Shown in pieces: positions 7,798 to 16,159 of a stretch of DNA of 64,000 bases. The notes below the pieces were generated by a model. That model was not told the DNA's origin and did not search any database. It worked only from the letters and a program-made list of their open reading frames with translations. Both the position numbers and the translations under genes were made by a program. The stretch is from Scatosoma sp048465415 (GTDB lineage: Bacteria > Bacillota > Clostridia > Christensenellales > Borkfalkiaceae): the NCBI GenBank assembly GCA_048465415.1, contig DBFWLO010000019.1, positions 124,001 through 188,000 on the forward strand. Direction: 5' to 3'. The first letter of the stretch is position 1. Each line of letters begins with the position of its first letter.

Positions 7798-8472
7798 TTA
7801 CTGCTCTCCTCCTTCTGCCGGGGCAGGCTTCTTCGGCGCGCTTTTGAGCACTTCGCCCTTGTAGATCCAGCACTTGACGCCGATCATACCGAACGTGGTG
7901 TGCGCTTCCGCAAATCCGTAATCGATATCCGCACGGAGCGTTTGCAGAGGAATGGAACCCTCGTGATACTGTTCGCATCTGGCGATTTCCGCGCCGTCGA
8001 GTCTTCCGCTGACCATCATCTTGATGCCCTTGACTCCCGCGCGCATGGAACGGCCGATCGCCTGTTTCATCGATCTTCTGAAAGACATACGCTTTTCGAG
8101 CTGCGCCGCCACGCCTTCCGCCACGAGCTGCGCGTCGCAGTCGGGCTTTCTCACTTCCGTGATGTTGATGCTGATCGCTTTTCCGCCCGTGAGCTTCGCG
8201 AGGTCTTTCTTGATCGTTTCCACTTCGCTGCCCGCTTTGCCGATGATCACGCCCGGACGAGCCGTATAAATGGTGATGACGATTCTCGAAGCCGCTCTCT
8301 CGATGAGAATTTTGCTGATCGCCGCCGCATAGTACTTCTTTTTGAGGAAGGTACGGATCGTGTTATCTTCTTTGAGATATTTGGAGAACTCTTTTTTGTC
8401 AGCGTACCACTGCGTGTTCCAACCGTTAATAATTCCGACTCTCAGACCGTGAGGATTAACTTTCTGTCCCAT
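7798..8472 (-). CDS. rpsC: 30S ribosomal protein S3
   Basis: Small-subunit head protein at the mRNA entry channel. It has 224 residues. It starts MGQKVNPHGLRVGI. The KH-domain motif PGVIIGKAGSEVE and the C-terminal IGVKCWIYKGEVL are present. The tail ends AEGGEQ, where the codons form AGGAGGAG just before the abutting rplP start. The start codon overlaps the rplV stop by one base. Confidence 0.97.
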   Translation of the reverse strand: MGQKVNPHGLRVGIINGWNTQWYADKKEFSKYLKEDNTIRTFLKKKYYAAAISKILIERAASRIVITIYTARPGVIIGKAGSEVETIKKDLAKLTGGKAISINITEVRKPDCDAQLVAEGVAAQLEKRMSFRRSMKQAIGRSMRAGVKGIKMMVSGRLDGAEIARCEQYHEGSIPLQTLRADIDYGFAEAHTTFGMIGVKCWIYKGEVLKSAPKKPAPAEGGEQ

Positions 8473-8873
8473 TATAATTCTCCTTCCAACTTTTTAACAT
8501 CCAGAATCACCGTGATGTGGCTGGTTCTCTTCAAGATCGCGTGCCCTCTGCCCTTGGAGACCGGCTGCATTCTTTTGAGCATCTGTCCGCCGTCCGCAAA
8601 GCACTCCGCGACCATCAGATCGTTTTTATCCATACCCATGTTGTGCTCCGCGTTCGCCGCCGCCGAAACGAGCACCTTCCTGATCGCTTCCGCGCTGCCG
8701 TTGGTGCTGTGTTCGAGGATAGCTTTCGCTTCCTGATAGCTCTTCCCACGAATCAAGGCAAGAACCGCTCTTACCTTATAAGGGGAAACTCTGACGTATT
8801 TAGCGACTGCATGAGGGCGCTTTTCTCTGTTTTCTTCTACCCTCTTCGTCTTTTTATTCATGTTCGTTGCCAT
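8472..8873 (-). CDS. rplV: 50S ribosomal protein L22
   Basis: Lines the exit tunnel with its beta hairpin. It has 133 residues. After a short basic lead comes the family start AVAKYVRVSPYKVRAVLALI, then AHNMGMDKNDL-like sequence and SKGRGHAILKRTSHITV, the hairpin region. The last codons encode EGEL as GAAGGAGAA, the ribosome-binding site for rpsC, with a TAATG junction. Confidence 0.96.
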   Translation of the reverse strand: MATNMNKKTKRVEENREKRPHAVAKYVRVSPYKVRAVLALIRGKSYQEAKAILEHSTNGSAEAIRKVLVSAAANAEHNMGMDKNDLMVAECFADGGQMLKRMQPVSKGRGHAILKRTSHITVILDVKKLEGEL

Positions 8874-8887
8874 TTCTTATCGTCTCC

Positions 8888-9166
8888 TTATTTACCGGGT
8901 TGGGTGGTCTTTGCGGTATGGCCGTGGAACGTTCTCGTCGGCGCAAACTCGCCGAGCTTGCAGCCGATCATGTCCTCGGTAATGTATACGGGTACGTGCT
9001 TGCGCCCGTCGTATACGGCGATGGTGTGGCCGACCATATCGGGGAATATTGTAGACGCTCTCGACCAAGTCTTGATAACCTTCTTTTCGTTGACGGCGTT
9101 CATTGCCTGAATTCTGCTCAAAAGTTTGGCTTCGACATAAGGCCCTTTCTTAACGCTTCTTGACAT
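8888..9166 (-). CDS. rpsS: 30S ribosomal protein S19
   Basis: Head protein that forms a complex with S13. It has 92 residues, beginning MSRSVKKGPYVEAKLLSRI and containing HTIAVYDGRKHVPVYITEDM and GEFAPTRTFHGH. Length and position between rplB and rplV are normal. Confidence 0.97.
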   Translation of the reverse strand: MSRSVKKGPYVEAKLLSRIQAMNAVNEKKVIKTWSRASTIFPDMVGHTIAVYDGRKHVPVYITEDMIGCKLGEFAPTRTFHGHTAKTTQPGK

Positions 9167-9183
9167 TGTTTTATTCCCTCCGA

Positions 9184-10011
9184 TTAGTTAATTCTCTTGA
9201 GAATGAACTTATTGGTTACATTCTTCTTCTTTCTCGTCTTATAGCCGAGAGCGGGCTTGCCCCAAGGAGTTTCGGGACCTGCGTGGCCTACGGGCGCCTT
9301 GCCCTCGCCGCCGCCGTGAGGGTGGTCGACAGGGTTCATGACCGCGCCTCTCACTTCCGGACGCTGGCCGAGATATCTCGCCTTGCCCGCTTTGCCGAGG
9401 GAGGTGATTTCATGGTCCACGTTTCCGACCTGGCCGATCGTCGCGCGGCATTTCAGGAGCACGAGCCGCATTTCCCCGCTGGGCATTCTCAGCGTCGCGT
9501 ACTTGCCTTCCGCCGCCATGATCTGCGCGGAGATTCCGGCGCTTCTCGCGATCTGGCCGCCCTTGCCGGGCGTCAATTCGATGTTGTGCACCATCGTACC
9601 TACGGGTATGTTTTCGAGGGGAAGCGCGTTGCCCACCTTGATATCCGCCGTAGGCCCGCTCATCACTTTGTCGCCCACGCCCAGGCCGACGGGAGCGAGG
9701 ATATAATTTTTCACGCCGTCCGCATACACGATGAGCGCGATGTTCGCGCTTCTGTTGGGATCGTACTGAATGCTCCTGACCGTCGCGGGAATCCCGTCCT
9801 TCGTTCTCTTGAAGTCGATGATGCGGTATTTGGTGCGGTTGCCGCCGCCGATATGCCGAGTCGTGATCTTGCCCTGGTTGTTGCGGCCGCCCGAATGGCG
9901 CTGGTCGTGCAGCAGGGACTTTTCGGGCTTATCTCCCGTCAGCTCTTCGTACGCCGATACCGTCGCGAAGCGGCGGCCGGCGGAAGTCGGTTTATATTTT
10001 TTGATTGCCAT
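9184..10011 (-). CDS. rplB: 50S ribosomal protein L2
   Basis: Core large-subunit protein needed for peptidyl transfer. It has 275 residues, beginning MAIKKYKPTSAGRRFATVSA. The essential histidine region NPVDHPHGGGEGKAPVG is intact near the C-terminus, followed by KPALGYKTRKKK. It lies between rplW and rpsS. Confidence 0.98.
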   Translation of the reverse strand: MAIKKYKPTSAGRRFATVSAYEELTGDKPEKSLLHDQRHSGGRNNQGKITTRHIGGGNRTKYRIIDFKRTKDGIPATVRSIQYDPNRSANIALIVYADGVKNYILAPVGLGVGDKVMSGPTADIKVGNALPLENIPVGTMVHNIELTPGKGGQIARSAGISAQIMAAEGKYATLRMPSGEMRLVLLKCRATIGQVGNVDHEITSLGKAGKARYLGQRPEVRGAVMNPVDHPHGGGEGKAPVGHAGPETPWGKPALGYKTRKKKNVTNKFILKRIN

Positions 10012-10029
10012 GTTCTTTATTCCTCCTCT

Positions 10030-10320
10030 TTAAGCCAGCGAGTCGAAGAATTCGATGGGCTTGCTCTCCTCTTTCAAGGTCACGATCGCTTTCTTGCGGT
10101 CGGGCGTGTACCCTTCGTTTCTGCCCATTCTTTTCAGTTTTCCTTTGCAGGAAACGGTGTTTACGCTTGCGACTTTCACGTTGAAAAGTTTCTCAACGGC
10201 CGCTTTGATCTGGGTTTTATTGGCGTCTTTTTTCACGATGAACGTGTATTTCTTGGACGCGATCCCGTCGTAGCCCTTTTCGGTCAGAACGGGTTTGATG
10301 ATGATGTCTTCGGCAAACAT
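10030..10320 (-). CDS. rplW: 50S ribosomal protein L23
   Basis: Exit-tunnel rim protein and docking site for trigger factor and SRP. It has 96 residues. It contains IIKPVLTEKGYD and the KYTFIVKKDANKTQIKAAVE segment. The start shares one base with the rplD stop (TAATG), and the rplD tail supplies the CAGGAGG ribosome-binding site. Confidence 0.96.
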   Translation of the reverse strand: MFAEDIIIKPVLTEKGYDGIASKKYTFIVKKDANKTQIKAAVEKLFNVKVASVNTVSCKGKLKRMGRNEGYTPDRKKAIVTLKEESKPIEFFDSLA

Positions 10321-10943
10321 TATGCGTAAACCTCCTGGAATTTCTCAACGGCAGCCTTGGTCATGACGATCTTGTTATTCGCCACGACTTCGTAGGTGCT
10401 CAGCTGTGCGAGCGGGAGCGTTTCCAGTTTGGGAAGGTTCGCCGCCGCGCGGATCACGTTGACGTCGTCGTTGTCCATGACGACGAGCGCGGTCTTGTCC
10501 AGCTTCAAAGCCTTCTTAAACGCCGCCATCTCTTTGGTTTTGGGCGCGGATACTTTGAGTTCGTCCACGACGATAAATTCGCCGTCCGCCACCTTTTTGG
10601 AAAGTGCGGAGAGAAGAGCGATTCTCTTCGCCGCCGCGTTCATTTTCTTGGAGAAGTCGCGGGACTTGGGGGCGAACACGACTCCGCCTTTAATCCACTG
10701 CGGCGCGCGCGTGGAGCCCTGACGGGCGCGGCCCGTGCCTTTCTGTCTCCACGGCTTGGCGCCTCCCCCTCTCACTTCCGTTCTCGTGAGGGTGGATTTC
10801 GTTCCCTGTCTCTCGTTCGCGAGACGGGTGACCACTGCCTGATGAATCAAAGCCTCCTTGTATTCGACGCCGAACACGGAATCGTTGAGTTCCATCGTGC
10901 CGACCTGAGAGCCGCTCATATTATATACTTTAATACCGGTCAT
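10320..10943 (-). CDS. rplD: 50S ribosomal protein L4
   Basis: Large-subunit and exit-tunnel protein, and in Escherichia coli an autoregulator of the S10 operon. It has 207 residues, beginning MTGIKVYNMSGSQVGTMELN, with the tunnel-loop signature KPWRQKGTGRARQGSTRAPQ. I chose the ATG at 10943, with GGAGAG 10 bases upstream. The frame stays open for eight more codons overlapping rplC, without similarity to L4. Confidence 0.96.
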   Translation of the reverse strand: MTGIKVYNMSGSQVGTMELNDSVFGVEYKEALIHQAVVTRLANERQGTKSTLTRTEVRGGGAKPWRQKGTGRARQGSTRAPQWIKGGVVFAPKSRDFSKKMNAAAKRIALLSALSKKVADGEFIVVDELKVSAPKTKEMAAFKKALKLDKTALVVMDNDDVNVIRAAANLPKLETLPLAQLSTYEVVANNKIVMTKAAVEKFQEVYA

Positions 10944-10957
10944 GTCCTTTACTCTCC

Positions 10958-11593
10958 TTATTTGCACTTAACGCTGTCCGAGACGGTGACGACGCTGCCC
11001 TTCGGTCCCGGAATCGCGCCTTTGATGAGAAGTACGTTTCTGTTTACATCAACCTTTACCACTTCGAGGTTCTGCACGGTGACGTTTTCCACACCGTACT
11101 GCCCGGCGAGATGCTTATGCTTGAACACTCTCGAAGGATCGCTGATGGAACCCATGGAACCCGGCTCTCTGTGCACGGGGCCCACGCCGTGAGTTTCCTT
11201 CAATCTGTGCTGATTCCATCTCTTGATGACGCCCGTGAAGCCGTGGCCTTTGCTCACGCCCGCCACGTCCACTCTGTCGCCCGCCGCGAACACGTCCGCT
11301 TTCACTTCCGCGCCGACCGCGAAAGTCTCCGCGTTTTCCACTCTCACTTCTTTCAAAACCTTATGAGGTTTTACGCCCGCTTTTTTGAACTGGCCGAGTT
11401 CGGGTTTCGTCAGCGCCTTTTCGCTCGTTTCGATGAAACCGAGTTTGAGCGCCGCGTAGCCGTCGTTTTCCACCGTCTTGACCTGCACCACGGGGCAGGG
11501 ACCGGCTTCCACTACTGTGACGGGGATCATGGTCCCGTCCGCCGCAAAGATCTGCGTCATACCGACTTTGCGTCCGATGATTGCTTTATTCAT
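10958..11593 (-). CDS. rplC: 50S ribosomal protein L3
   Basis: Early-assembling large-subunit protein. It has 211 residues, starting MNKAIIGRKVGMTQIFAADG. The conserved KGHGFTGVIKRWNQHRL and VGPVHREPGSMGS with DPSRVFKHKHLAGQYG are present. It is the second gene of the S10 operon, 78 bases after rpsJ. Confidence 0.97.
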   Translation of the reverse strand: MNKAIIGRKVGMTQIFAADGTMIPVTVVEAGPCPVVQVKTVENDGYAALKLGFIETSEKALTKPELGQFKKAGVKPHKVLKEVRVENAETFAVGAEVKADVFAAGDRVDVAGVSKGHGFTGVIKRWNQHRLKETHGVGPVHREPGSMGSISDPSRVFKHKHLAGQYGVENVTVQNLEVVKVDVNRNVLLIKGAIPGPKGSVVTVSDSVKCK

Positions 11594-11671
11594 TGATAAA
11601 GTTCACTCCTTAAAAATTTATTTTCCAATACCTTTTGAAAAGTATTTCCTTGTCGGAATTTATTTTTCAAA

Positions 11672-11971
11672 TCAGAGCTTGATCTTGATGTCCACGCCTG
11701 CGGGGAGGTGAATGGAATCGAGAAGTTTCGCGTTGGGGGAATAGATGTCGATGATTCTCTTATACGTTCTCATTTCGAACTGCTCGCGGGAATCCTTGTA
11801 CTTATGGGGGGAACGAAGGATCGTGACGATTTCCCGTTCCGTGGGAAGGGGAATGGGGCCGGAGATCTTCGCTCCGCTCTTTTTCATCGTCTCCACGATG
11901 CGCATCGCCGCTTCGTCCACCAGCTCGTGATCGTAAGCCGCCAACTTGATTCTGATTTTCTGAACTGCCAT
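11672..11971 (-). CDS. rpsJ: 30S ribosomal protein S10 (transcription factor NusE)
   Basis: Head protein of the small subunit that also acts with NusB in antitermination. It has 99 residues, starting MAVQKIRIKLAAYDHELVDE. It contains GPIPLPTEREIVTILRSPHK and KRIIDIYSPNAKLLDSIHLP. It is the first gene of the operon, with AAGGAGAA upstream and a leader of about 245 bases back to the promoter. Confidence 0.97.
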   Translation of the reverse strand: MAVQKIRIKLAAYDHELVDEAAMRIVETMKKSGAKISGPIPLPTEREIVTILRSPHKYKDSREQFEMRTYKRIIDIYSPNAKLLDSIHLPAGVDIKIKL

Positions 11972-12223
11972 TTTGGTTTCTCCTTGTACTGTTTATACTA
12001 ACATTTTATTTCGCCGTATCAACACATCCGTGTGTATCGGGGCCAAGCGCAAAATAAAAAACACTCTTTTGCCGCCGAGCGTTTTTACGCAAAGCCTCGG
12101 TTAGTCGCAGGGATCGGGTCCCCACTTTTGTCAACGGAAATTATCTGCCCGGGCGGCTTTTGCCCTGGATTTACAGTAACTTCCCGTCTCAACCCATACA
12201 ACACATATTTATACAGCTTATCT
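11972..12223 (-). promoter_or_regulatory. 5' leader of the S10 operon
   Basis: About 245 bases of untranslated leader between the predicted start of transcription near 12217 and rpsJ. It can fold in several places: ACACA/TGTGT around a short loop near 12023-12036, and a GC-rich palindrome GCCCGGGC near 12147-12156. Long S10 leaders carry autogenous control in other bacteria. I do not recognise a known leader family here, and no open reading frame is supported. Confidence 0.4.
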
Positions 12224-12253
12224 ATCATACCAAATCGCTCTCGTTCCTGTCAA
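12224..12253 (-). promoter_or_regulatory. Sigma-70 type promoter of the S10/spc operon
   Basis: On the minus strand TTGACA (12248-12253) is followed after 18 bases by TATGAT (12224-12229). It points at rpsJ and is the only strong promoter seen upstream of the ribosomal cluster. Confidence 0.8.
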
Positions 12254-12330
12254 GCGTTTGAACGAGCTTTTTTGCGATTTTTTTGCTTTTTTTCGCGAAA
12301 AGGACATATTTTTTCTTTAAAGCGCATAGA

Positions 12331-12427
12331 AAACGGGGTTTAAAGCGCCCGGGACGAGACTTCGGCAAGGTTCCCGTCCTTTTCCCTTACGGTTATCGCC
12401 CGCTTTGCGGCTCTTTATACCCCGTTT
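12331..12427. other. Long inverted repeat region between the S10 promoter and the M48-like gene
   Basis: Arms of 15 bases at 12331-12345 and 12413-12427 are complementary with one mismatch and enclose about 67 bases that can form inner hairpins (for example GGACG with CGTCC at about 12352-12379). It lies just after the stop of the peptidase gene on the minus strand. It could be that gene's terminator or a small structured RNA. I see no protein-coding signal. Confidence 0.4.
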
Positions 12428-12441
12428 CTTTTTACATTGTT

Positions 12442-14571
12442 TTACCGCTTCGCTTTTTCGTCGCCGCTCTTCTCTCCGGCGGCCGTTTTGCGCGACGCAA
12501 GCGCCGCGTCGTAAATTTTGCAATCGGGCACCGCTTTCAAAAAACGTTTGAGCGTCTTATCCCGGGAACTGACGTTATAAAGGCCGAATCTGCGGTATTT
12601 TTCCGGCAGGCCGCTGTTTTGCAGATAGCGGAAAATGCAGTCCATGATTTCGAACGCCTCTTCGTGCGAAGTCACGTTCCGCAGCTCCACGGCATAGAGG
12701 AAAGCGGGCTGACCGTCCTTGCCCGTCTTTTTCACGAGATAAATCCGAACGACCTTTTTCTTTCCCAGCGCCACGATTTCTTTGCGCACGGGAGCGAAAA
12801 TTTCTTCGGGTATATCGCTTTTAAAAAGTTTATCGCCGCGGGAAAGCGTCGTGTCCGACTCCCGGTCCATGCTGTTTTGCATGACTTCCGCGAACGAGGC
12901 GCGGTATTCTTCCAGAATGTCCTCTCTGCCCATATTGAGCGCGAAACGCCCCACCTGTTCCATAGCCGCTTCCGCAAGGTTGAAATTCGCCCGCGCCGCT
13001 TTATAGAGCAGCGGGATTCCCTCTTCCCTGCCCCACCGGGCCAGAATCATGCCTTTATAGTACGCCGCAAAATCGGAGTCGGGATCCGCCCGCAGCAAAC
13101 GATCGCAGAGGGCGAGCGACTTATCGTCGTCGAGTTCGAAAAACACCCCCGCATATTCCGCCAGCTCCGCCGGCGTAAATTCTTTGCCCTCCGCTTCCGC
13201 TTTGTCGTACTCCTCCATGCGGCCGCAGAGTTTGAGGTATTCCGAGCGGTTGCGCATATAATAGGGACGGAGCCGGTCGCAGATCGTCTTATCGTTCTCC
13301 CGCAGGGCTTTTTCCTGTTCGATAAGGTAAGCGGGATCCTCTTCCTCGGAGCCGTAGTCGTACTCCCCGACGCCCATGTGCTCCATGCGCATGGGGAGCG
13401 TGGGATGACTGTCGACGCGGGCGGGGATCTGGTGATGCAGGATATAATTCCAAAGCGTCTCCCGTTCGCCCAGATACTTTTTGAAATTTTGGAGATCCTT
13501 AGTGTAATAGTCGGAAACAGGCTCTTCGGAAGCATAGATATCGAACGTCGTTTCGCGGTGCGGCGAAGCACGATAGAGCACGAGCAGCATACCCTTCGTC
13601 GTCGCGTTTATGTAGGTCTGGCCGAAGGATTTTTCCTTCACGAGCGCGTCCGCCTGCGTCTCCCGCCACCGCGAAGAAATCTCCGTATACGCCGAGCTTT
13701 CAAAGGCGATCCTGTCCGCGAACGCGCTTAAAAACAGCGCGCGTGGCAGCAACAACAAACGAATCGCATTGTCCTCTGCGGTCTTCGTCCATTTTTCCTG
13801 TACGGTATACAGCCGTTTGGATTTTTTCGTGTCCAAATTCCTTACGTGGGCGAACTCATGCAGCATGACGCTGTATAGTTCCTCTTTGGTCAGAAAGGCG
13901 AACTCTTCCGGATCGATATTGACGATCGCCTCATTATTCCCCTCGGCGACGCCAAACCCGTCGTCCCCGAAAAACAGCCGCACGCGTTTTTTACACGCCG
14001 CTTCCTCCGCCGCGCGAAGCACCGCCGCGTACAAAAGCGGATATTCGGCGCGCCGGATTTCCAGTTTCTTTTCGGGCACCGTCGGCGGCGCCGGCAGCAC
14101 GACGACGCATAAAAAACCGGACACGAGCAACATCGCAAAGAGCACGAAGATCGCGATGAGCAACGCCGTCCCGGCGTCGCGGCGGGCGGACAGCTTGCCG
14201 AGCGAGAAACAGCCGAATACGCAAAGAAGAATCAGACCGCTCAGATAAAGATAGGCCTGACGAATAAGTTTATTGAGCTTCTTTTCCGCTTCCGCATAAT
14301 CGCTCTCTATTTTTTGTTTATATTCCAGGCCCTTATCGATGAGCTGTTTGGCGGTCATGCTTTCCAGGTTTTTGCGGAACCGACGGGTAAAGACGACGTT
14401 TATCGCCGCCGCGGCCGCGAGCAGTACGAGTGAGACCGCGAACGCGATCCCCCAGCCCGCCGAGGCGTCGGCGAAACGGATTCCCATTCCCCACGCGCCG
14501 AGCGTCAAAAGTCCGGCCGCAATCACCGCGGCCAGGATTCCCGCCGCGTCTTTCAAACGTTGTTTCATCAT
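12442..14571 (-). CDS. M48-like membrane zinc metallopeptidase, large
   Basis: Likely an integral-membrane zinc protease with its active site on the cytosolic side, as in HtpX/Ste24-type M48 proteins. It has 709 residues. Two hydrophobic segments lie near residues 10-55 and two near 110-160. The zinc motif HEFAH follows in the segment SVMLHEFAHVRNLDTKK around residue 240, then a possible third ligand region with ETQADALVKE. About 300 C-terminal residues look like helical repeats (TPR-like: AEYAGVFFELDDDKSLALCD). The start is the first of two adjacent ATGs, with AAGGAG 9 bases upstream. Substrate unknown. It is transcribed alone, divergently from the AraC gene. Confidence 0.75.
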   Translation of the reverse strand: MMKQRLKDAAGILAAVIAAGLLTLGAWGMGIRFADASAGWGIAFAVSLVLLAAAAAINVVFTRRFRKNLESMTAKQLIDKGLEYKQKIESDYAEAEKKLNKLIRQAYLYLSGLILLCVFGCFSLGKLSARRDAGTALLIAIFVLFAMLLVSGFLCVVVLPAPPTVPEKKLEIRRAEYPLLYAAVLRAAEEAACKKRVRLFFGDDGFGVAEGNNEAIVNIDPEEFAFLTKEELYSVMLHEFAHVRNLDTKKSKRLYTVQEKWTKTAEDNAIRLLLLPRALFLSAFADRIAFESSAYTEISSRWRETQADALVKEKSFGQTYINATTKGMLLVLYRASPHRETTFDIYASEEPVSDYYTKDLQNFKKYLGERETLWNYILHHQIPARVDSHPTLPMRMEHMGVGEYDYGSEEEDPAYLIEQEKALRENDKTICDRLRPYYMRNRSEYLKLCGRMEEYDKAEAEGKEFTPAELAEYAGVFFELDDDKSLALCDRLLRADPDSDFAAYYKGMILARWGREEGIPLLYKAARANFNLAEAAMEQVGRFALNMGREDILEEYRASFAEVMQNSMDRESDTTLSRGDKLFKSDIPEEIFAPVRKEIVALGKKKVVRIYLVKKTGKDGQPAFLYAVELRNVTSHEEAFEIMDCIFRYLQNSGLPEKYRRFGLYNVSSRDKTLKRFLKAVPDCKIYDAALASRKTAAGEKSGDEKAKR

Positions 14572-14627
14572 ATTCTCTCGCTCCTTCACATGTACGGGAA
14601 TCTTTCGCCTTTTTCCCTTTTCCGTCT

Positions 14628-14656
14628 ATTATAACACACGCGCCCTCTTCCGTCAA
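14628..14656 (-). promoter_or_regulatory. Promoter of the M48-like gene
   Basis: TTGACG (14651-14656) and TATAAT (14628-14633) on the minus strand, with a 17-base spacer, 57 bases upstream of the start codon. It is divergent to the AraC promoter in the same 330-base spacer. Confidence 0.8.
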
Positions 14657-14804
14657 TGCCAAAACAAAATTTTCTTTTCAAAAAAATATTTCCCGCGAGG
14701 GTTTTCCCGCCGGTTTGCGGCATTTTCCGGAAGCCTTCTGCCAATTTATGGAAAATGATATCTTTTTGGGAGCAAAAAAGCGGCAAAACCCGTATTTATA
14801 TTAC

Positions 14805-14833
14805 TTGACAGTTTTTTCGTAAAGGGGTATAAT
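14805..14833 (+). promoter_or_regulatory. Promoter of the AraC-family gene
   Basis: TTGACA, a 17-base spacer, and TATAAT in a T/A-rich context, ending 69 bases before the GTG start. Perfect consensus boxes suggest strong transcription unless repressed. Confidence 0.85.
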
Positions 14834-14902
14834 AAAAAACGTATTCTACAAATTTTTGCATTTTTCGACTCAGACGTCGAAAAATAAGAAGGGGTACGAA
14901 GC

Positions 14903-15799
14903 GTGAGGAATATTGAAAGGCCGTTATATTACAAATACGTCGCCAATTCTTTCGGAACGGATTTATACGCCGTCGTCGCGGGCGCGGAAAAGTGTACGAA
15001 GGAAAAACCCGCCGCGGGATACGCCGTGCGTACCCGTTACTCGCTCTATTTCGTGATCTCGGGCGGCGGCGTTCTGGAACTCGACGAAAAAAAGCACAGG
15101 ATCTCAGAAGGAGAGTTTTTTCTCATTCCTCCGCAGATCCGGGCGAGGATCCGTCAGGACAAATGCAGGCCGTGGAACTATGCGTGGATCGACTTCGACG
15201 GCAGGAACGCGCAGCGGCTCGCCGCCTCCCTCTTTTCCGCGGAATCGCCCGTATACAAGCCCGCAAACCCTCGGCTCTACGTCGATTTTTTCGCCGAAAT
15301 GCTGGACGAGCTCTACGAGCGCAAAACGCTCGAACTCATCGCTTCGGCATACCTGCGCCGACTCTTCTCCATGCTGCTCGAAGAAAACGCCTCCGCCAAA
15401 GCCGACGAGGTGCCGGGCGCGGAAAAGACGGTCGACCGGGCGCTCAGATATATTCACGACAATTATGCGGAGAAGGAACTTTCCCTGCAATCGGTCGCGG
15501 AATATCTCTTTCTTTCGCCCAATTACTTTTCGCGGATCTTCAAACAGAGCACGGGGGCTTCTTTTTCCGAATATTTAAGCGACCTCAGACTACAAAAGGC
15601 CTGCGCGCTCTTCGCGTCCGATTCTCCCGTTTCCGTCAGCACCGCCGCGTACAGCACGGGATATCGCGATCCGCTCTACTTTTCCAAGCTCTTTCATAAG
15701 AAATTCCACGTCACGCCCACCGAGTATATCCGTATCTATTCCGCGCAATCCGCCGCCGGCGCGAAGACGGAAAAACTCGTTCCCAAAACCACGGAATGA
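14903..15799 (+). CDS. AraC-family transcription regulator with cupin sensor domain
   Basis: Probable DNA-binding regulator responding to a small ligand, perhaps a sugar. It has 298 residues. Residues about 20-160 form an AraC-type cupin (RYSLYFVISGGGVLELDEKK, then EGEFFLIPPQIRARI). Residues about 190-285 hold two helix-turn-helix units (LSLQSVAEYLFLSPNYFSRI, then STAAYSTGYRDPLYFSKLF) with the family ending HVTPTEYIR. The start codon is GTG at 14903, with AAGGGG 8 bases upstream. It is monocistronic with its own terminator. The target is unknown; the divergent peptidase gene is one candidate. Confidence 0.9.
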   Translation: MRNIERPLYYKYVANSFGTDLYAVVAGAEKCTKEKPAAGYAVRTRYSLYFVISGGGVLELDEKKHRISEGEFFLIPPQIRARIRQDKCRPWNYAWIDFDGRNAQRLAASLFSAESPVYKPANPRLYVDFFAEMLDELYERKTLELIASAYLRRLFSMLLEENASAKADEVPGAEKTVDRALRYIHDNYAEKELSLQSVAEYLFLSPNYFSRIFKQSTGASFSEYLSDLRLQKACALFASDSPVSVSTAAYSTGYRDPLYFSKLFHKKFHVTPTEYIRIYSAQSAAGAKTEKLVPKTTE

Positions 15800-15802
15800 A
15801 AG

Positions 15803-15850
15803 AAAAACCGAGCCTCAGCCCTATCGGGAAGGTTCGGTTTTTCTTTTTTC
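15803..15850 (+). terminator. Terminator of the AraC-family gene
   Basis: AAAAACCGAGCC pairs with GGTTCGGTTTTT (one G-T pair) around an 11-base loop, followed by a T-rich tract. It begins just after the TGA stop. Confidence 0.85.
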
Positions 15851-15874
15851 ATTCCGGCGTCTAAAAAGCAAATT

Positions 15875-16159
15875 TCAAACCCGGATCAATATTTCGTCCC
15901 CGTCCGCGCCGTCTTTGACTTTGACCAGCGTAAATTTGCCGTGGGTGCGGCGGAACGTTTTCAGCGCCTTGAAAATTTCCTCCGCCGTGGCGACGAGACT
16001 CTCTTTTTCCTCCCGCGTATACCTTTTTTTACCGGGCTTTTTTTCGGGTTCCGATCCCGGTTCCGCCGGTACGGGATCGCCGCCGTTGCCCTGCGCTTCG
16101 GTGAGTTTTCCCGTTACGCCGGGAGAAACGAGGTTGAGGGTTATGCAAGCCGTTTCGGT
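15875..16159 (-). pseudogene. In-frame 94-codon tail after the Sir2 stop codon
   Basis: Directly after the TGA of the Sir2 gene the same frame stays open for 94 codons to a second TGA. It reads TETACITLNLVSPGVTGKLT, then a Pro/Glu/Lys-rich linker, then a charged helical part (YTREEKESLVATAEEIFKAL) ending KDGADGDEILIRV. Codon use resembles that of real genes here. No ATG, GTG or TTG start lies early in the frame, so it is not an independent gene by normal rules. It is most simply a C-terminal extension cut off by a nonsense mutation, or else a readthrough product or a consensus error. Confidence 0.5.

Noticed and set aside
9160..10329. A 389-codon plus-strand frame opposite rplB and rplW
   Set aside because: Shadow of two ribosomal protein genes; no ribosome-binding site and a biased composition.
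12283..13731. A 482-codon plus-strand frame opposite the M48-like gene
   Set aside because: Arg/Phe-rich composition typical of antisense frames in GC-rich genes; the minus frame has the HEFAH motif, a start site and a promoter.
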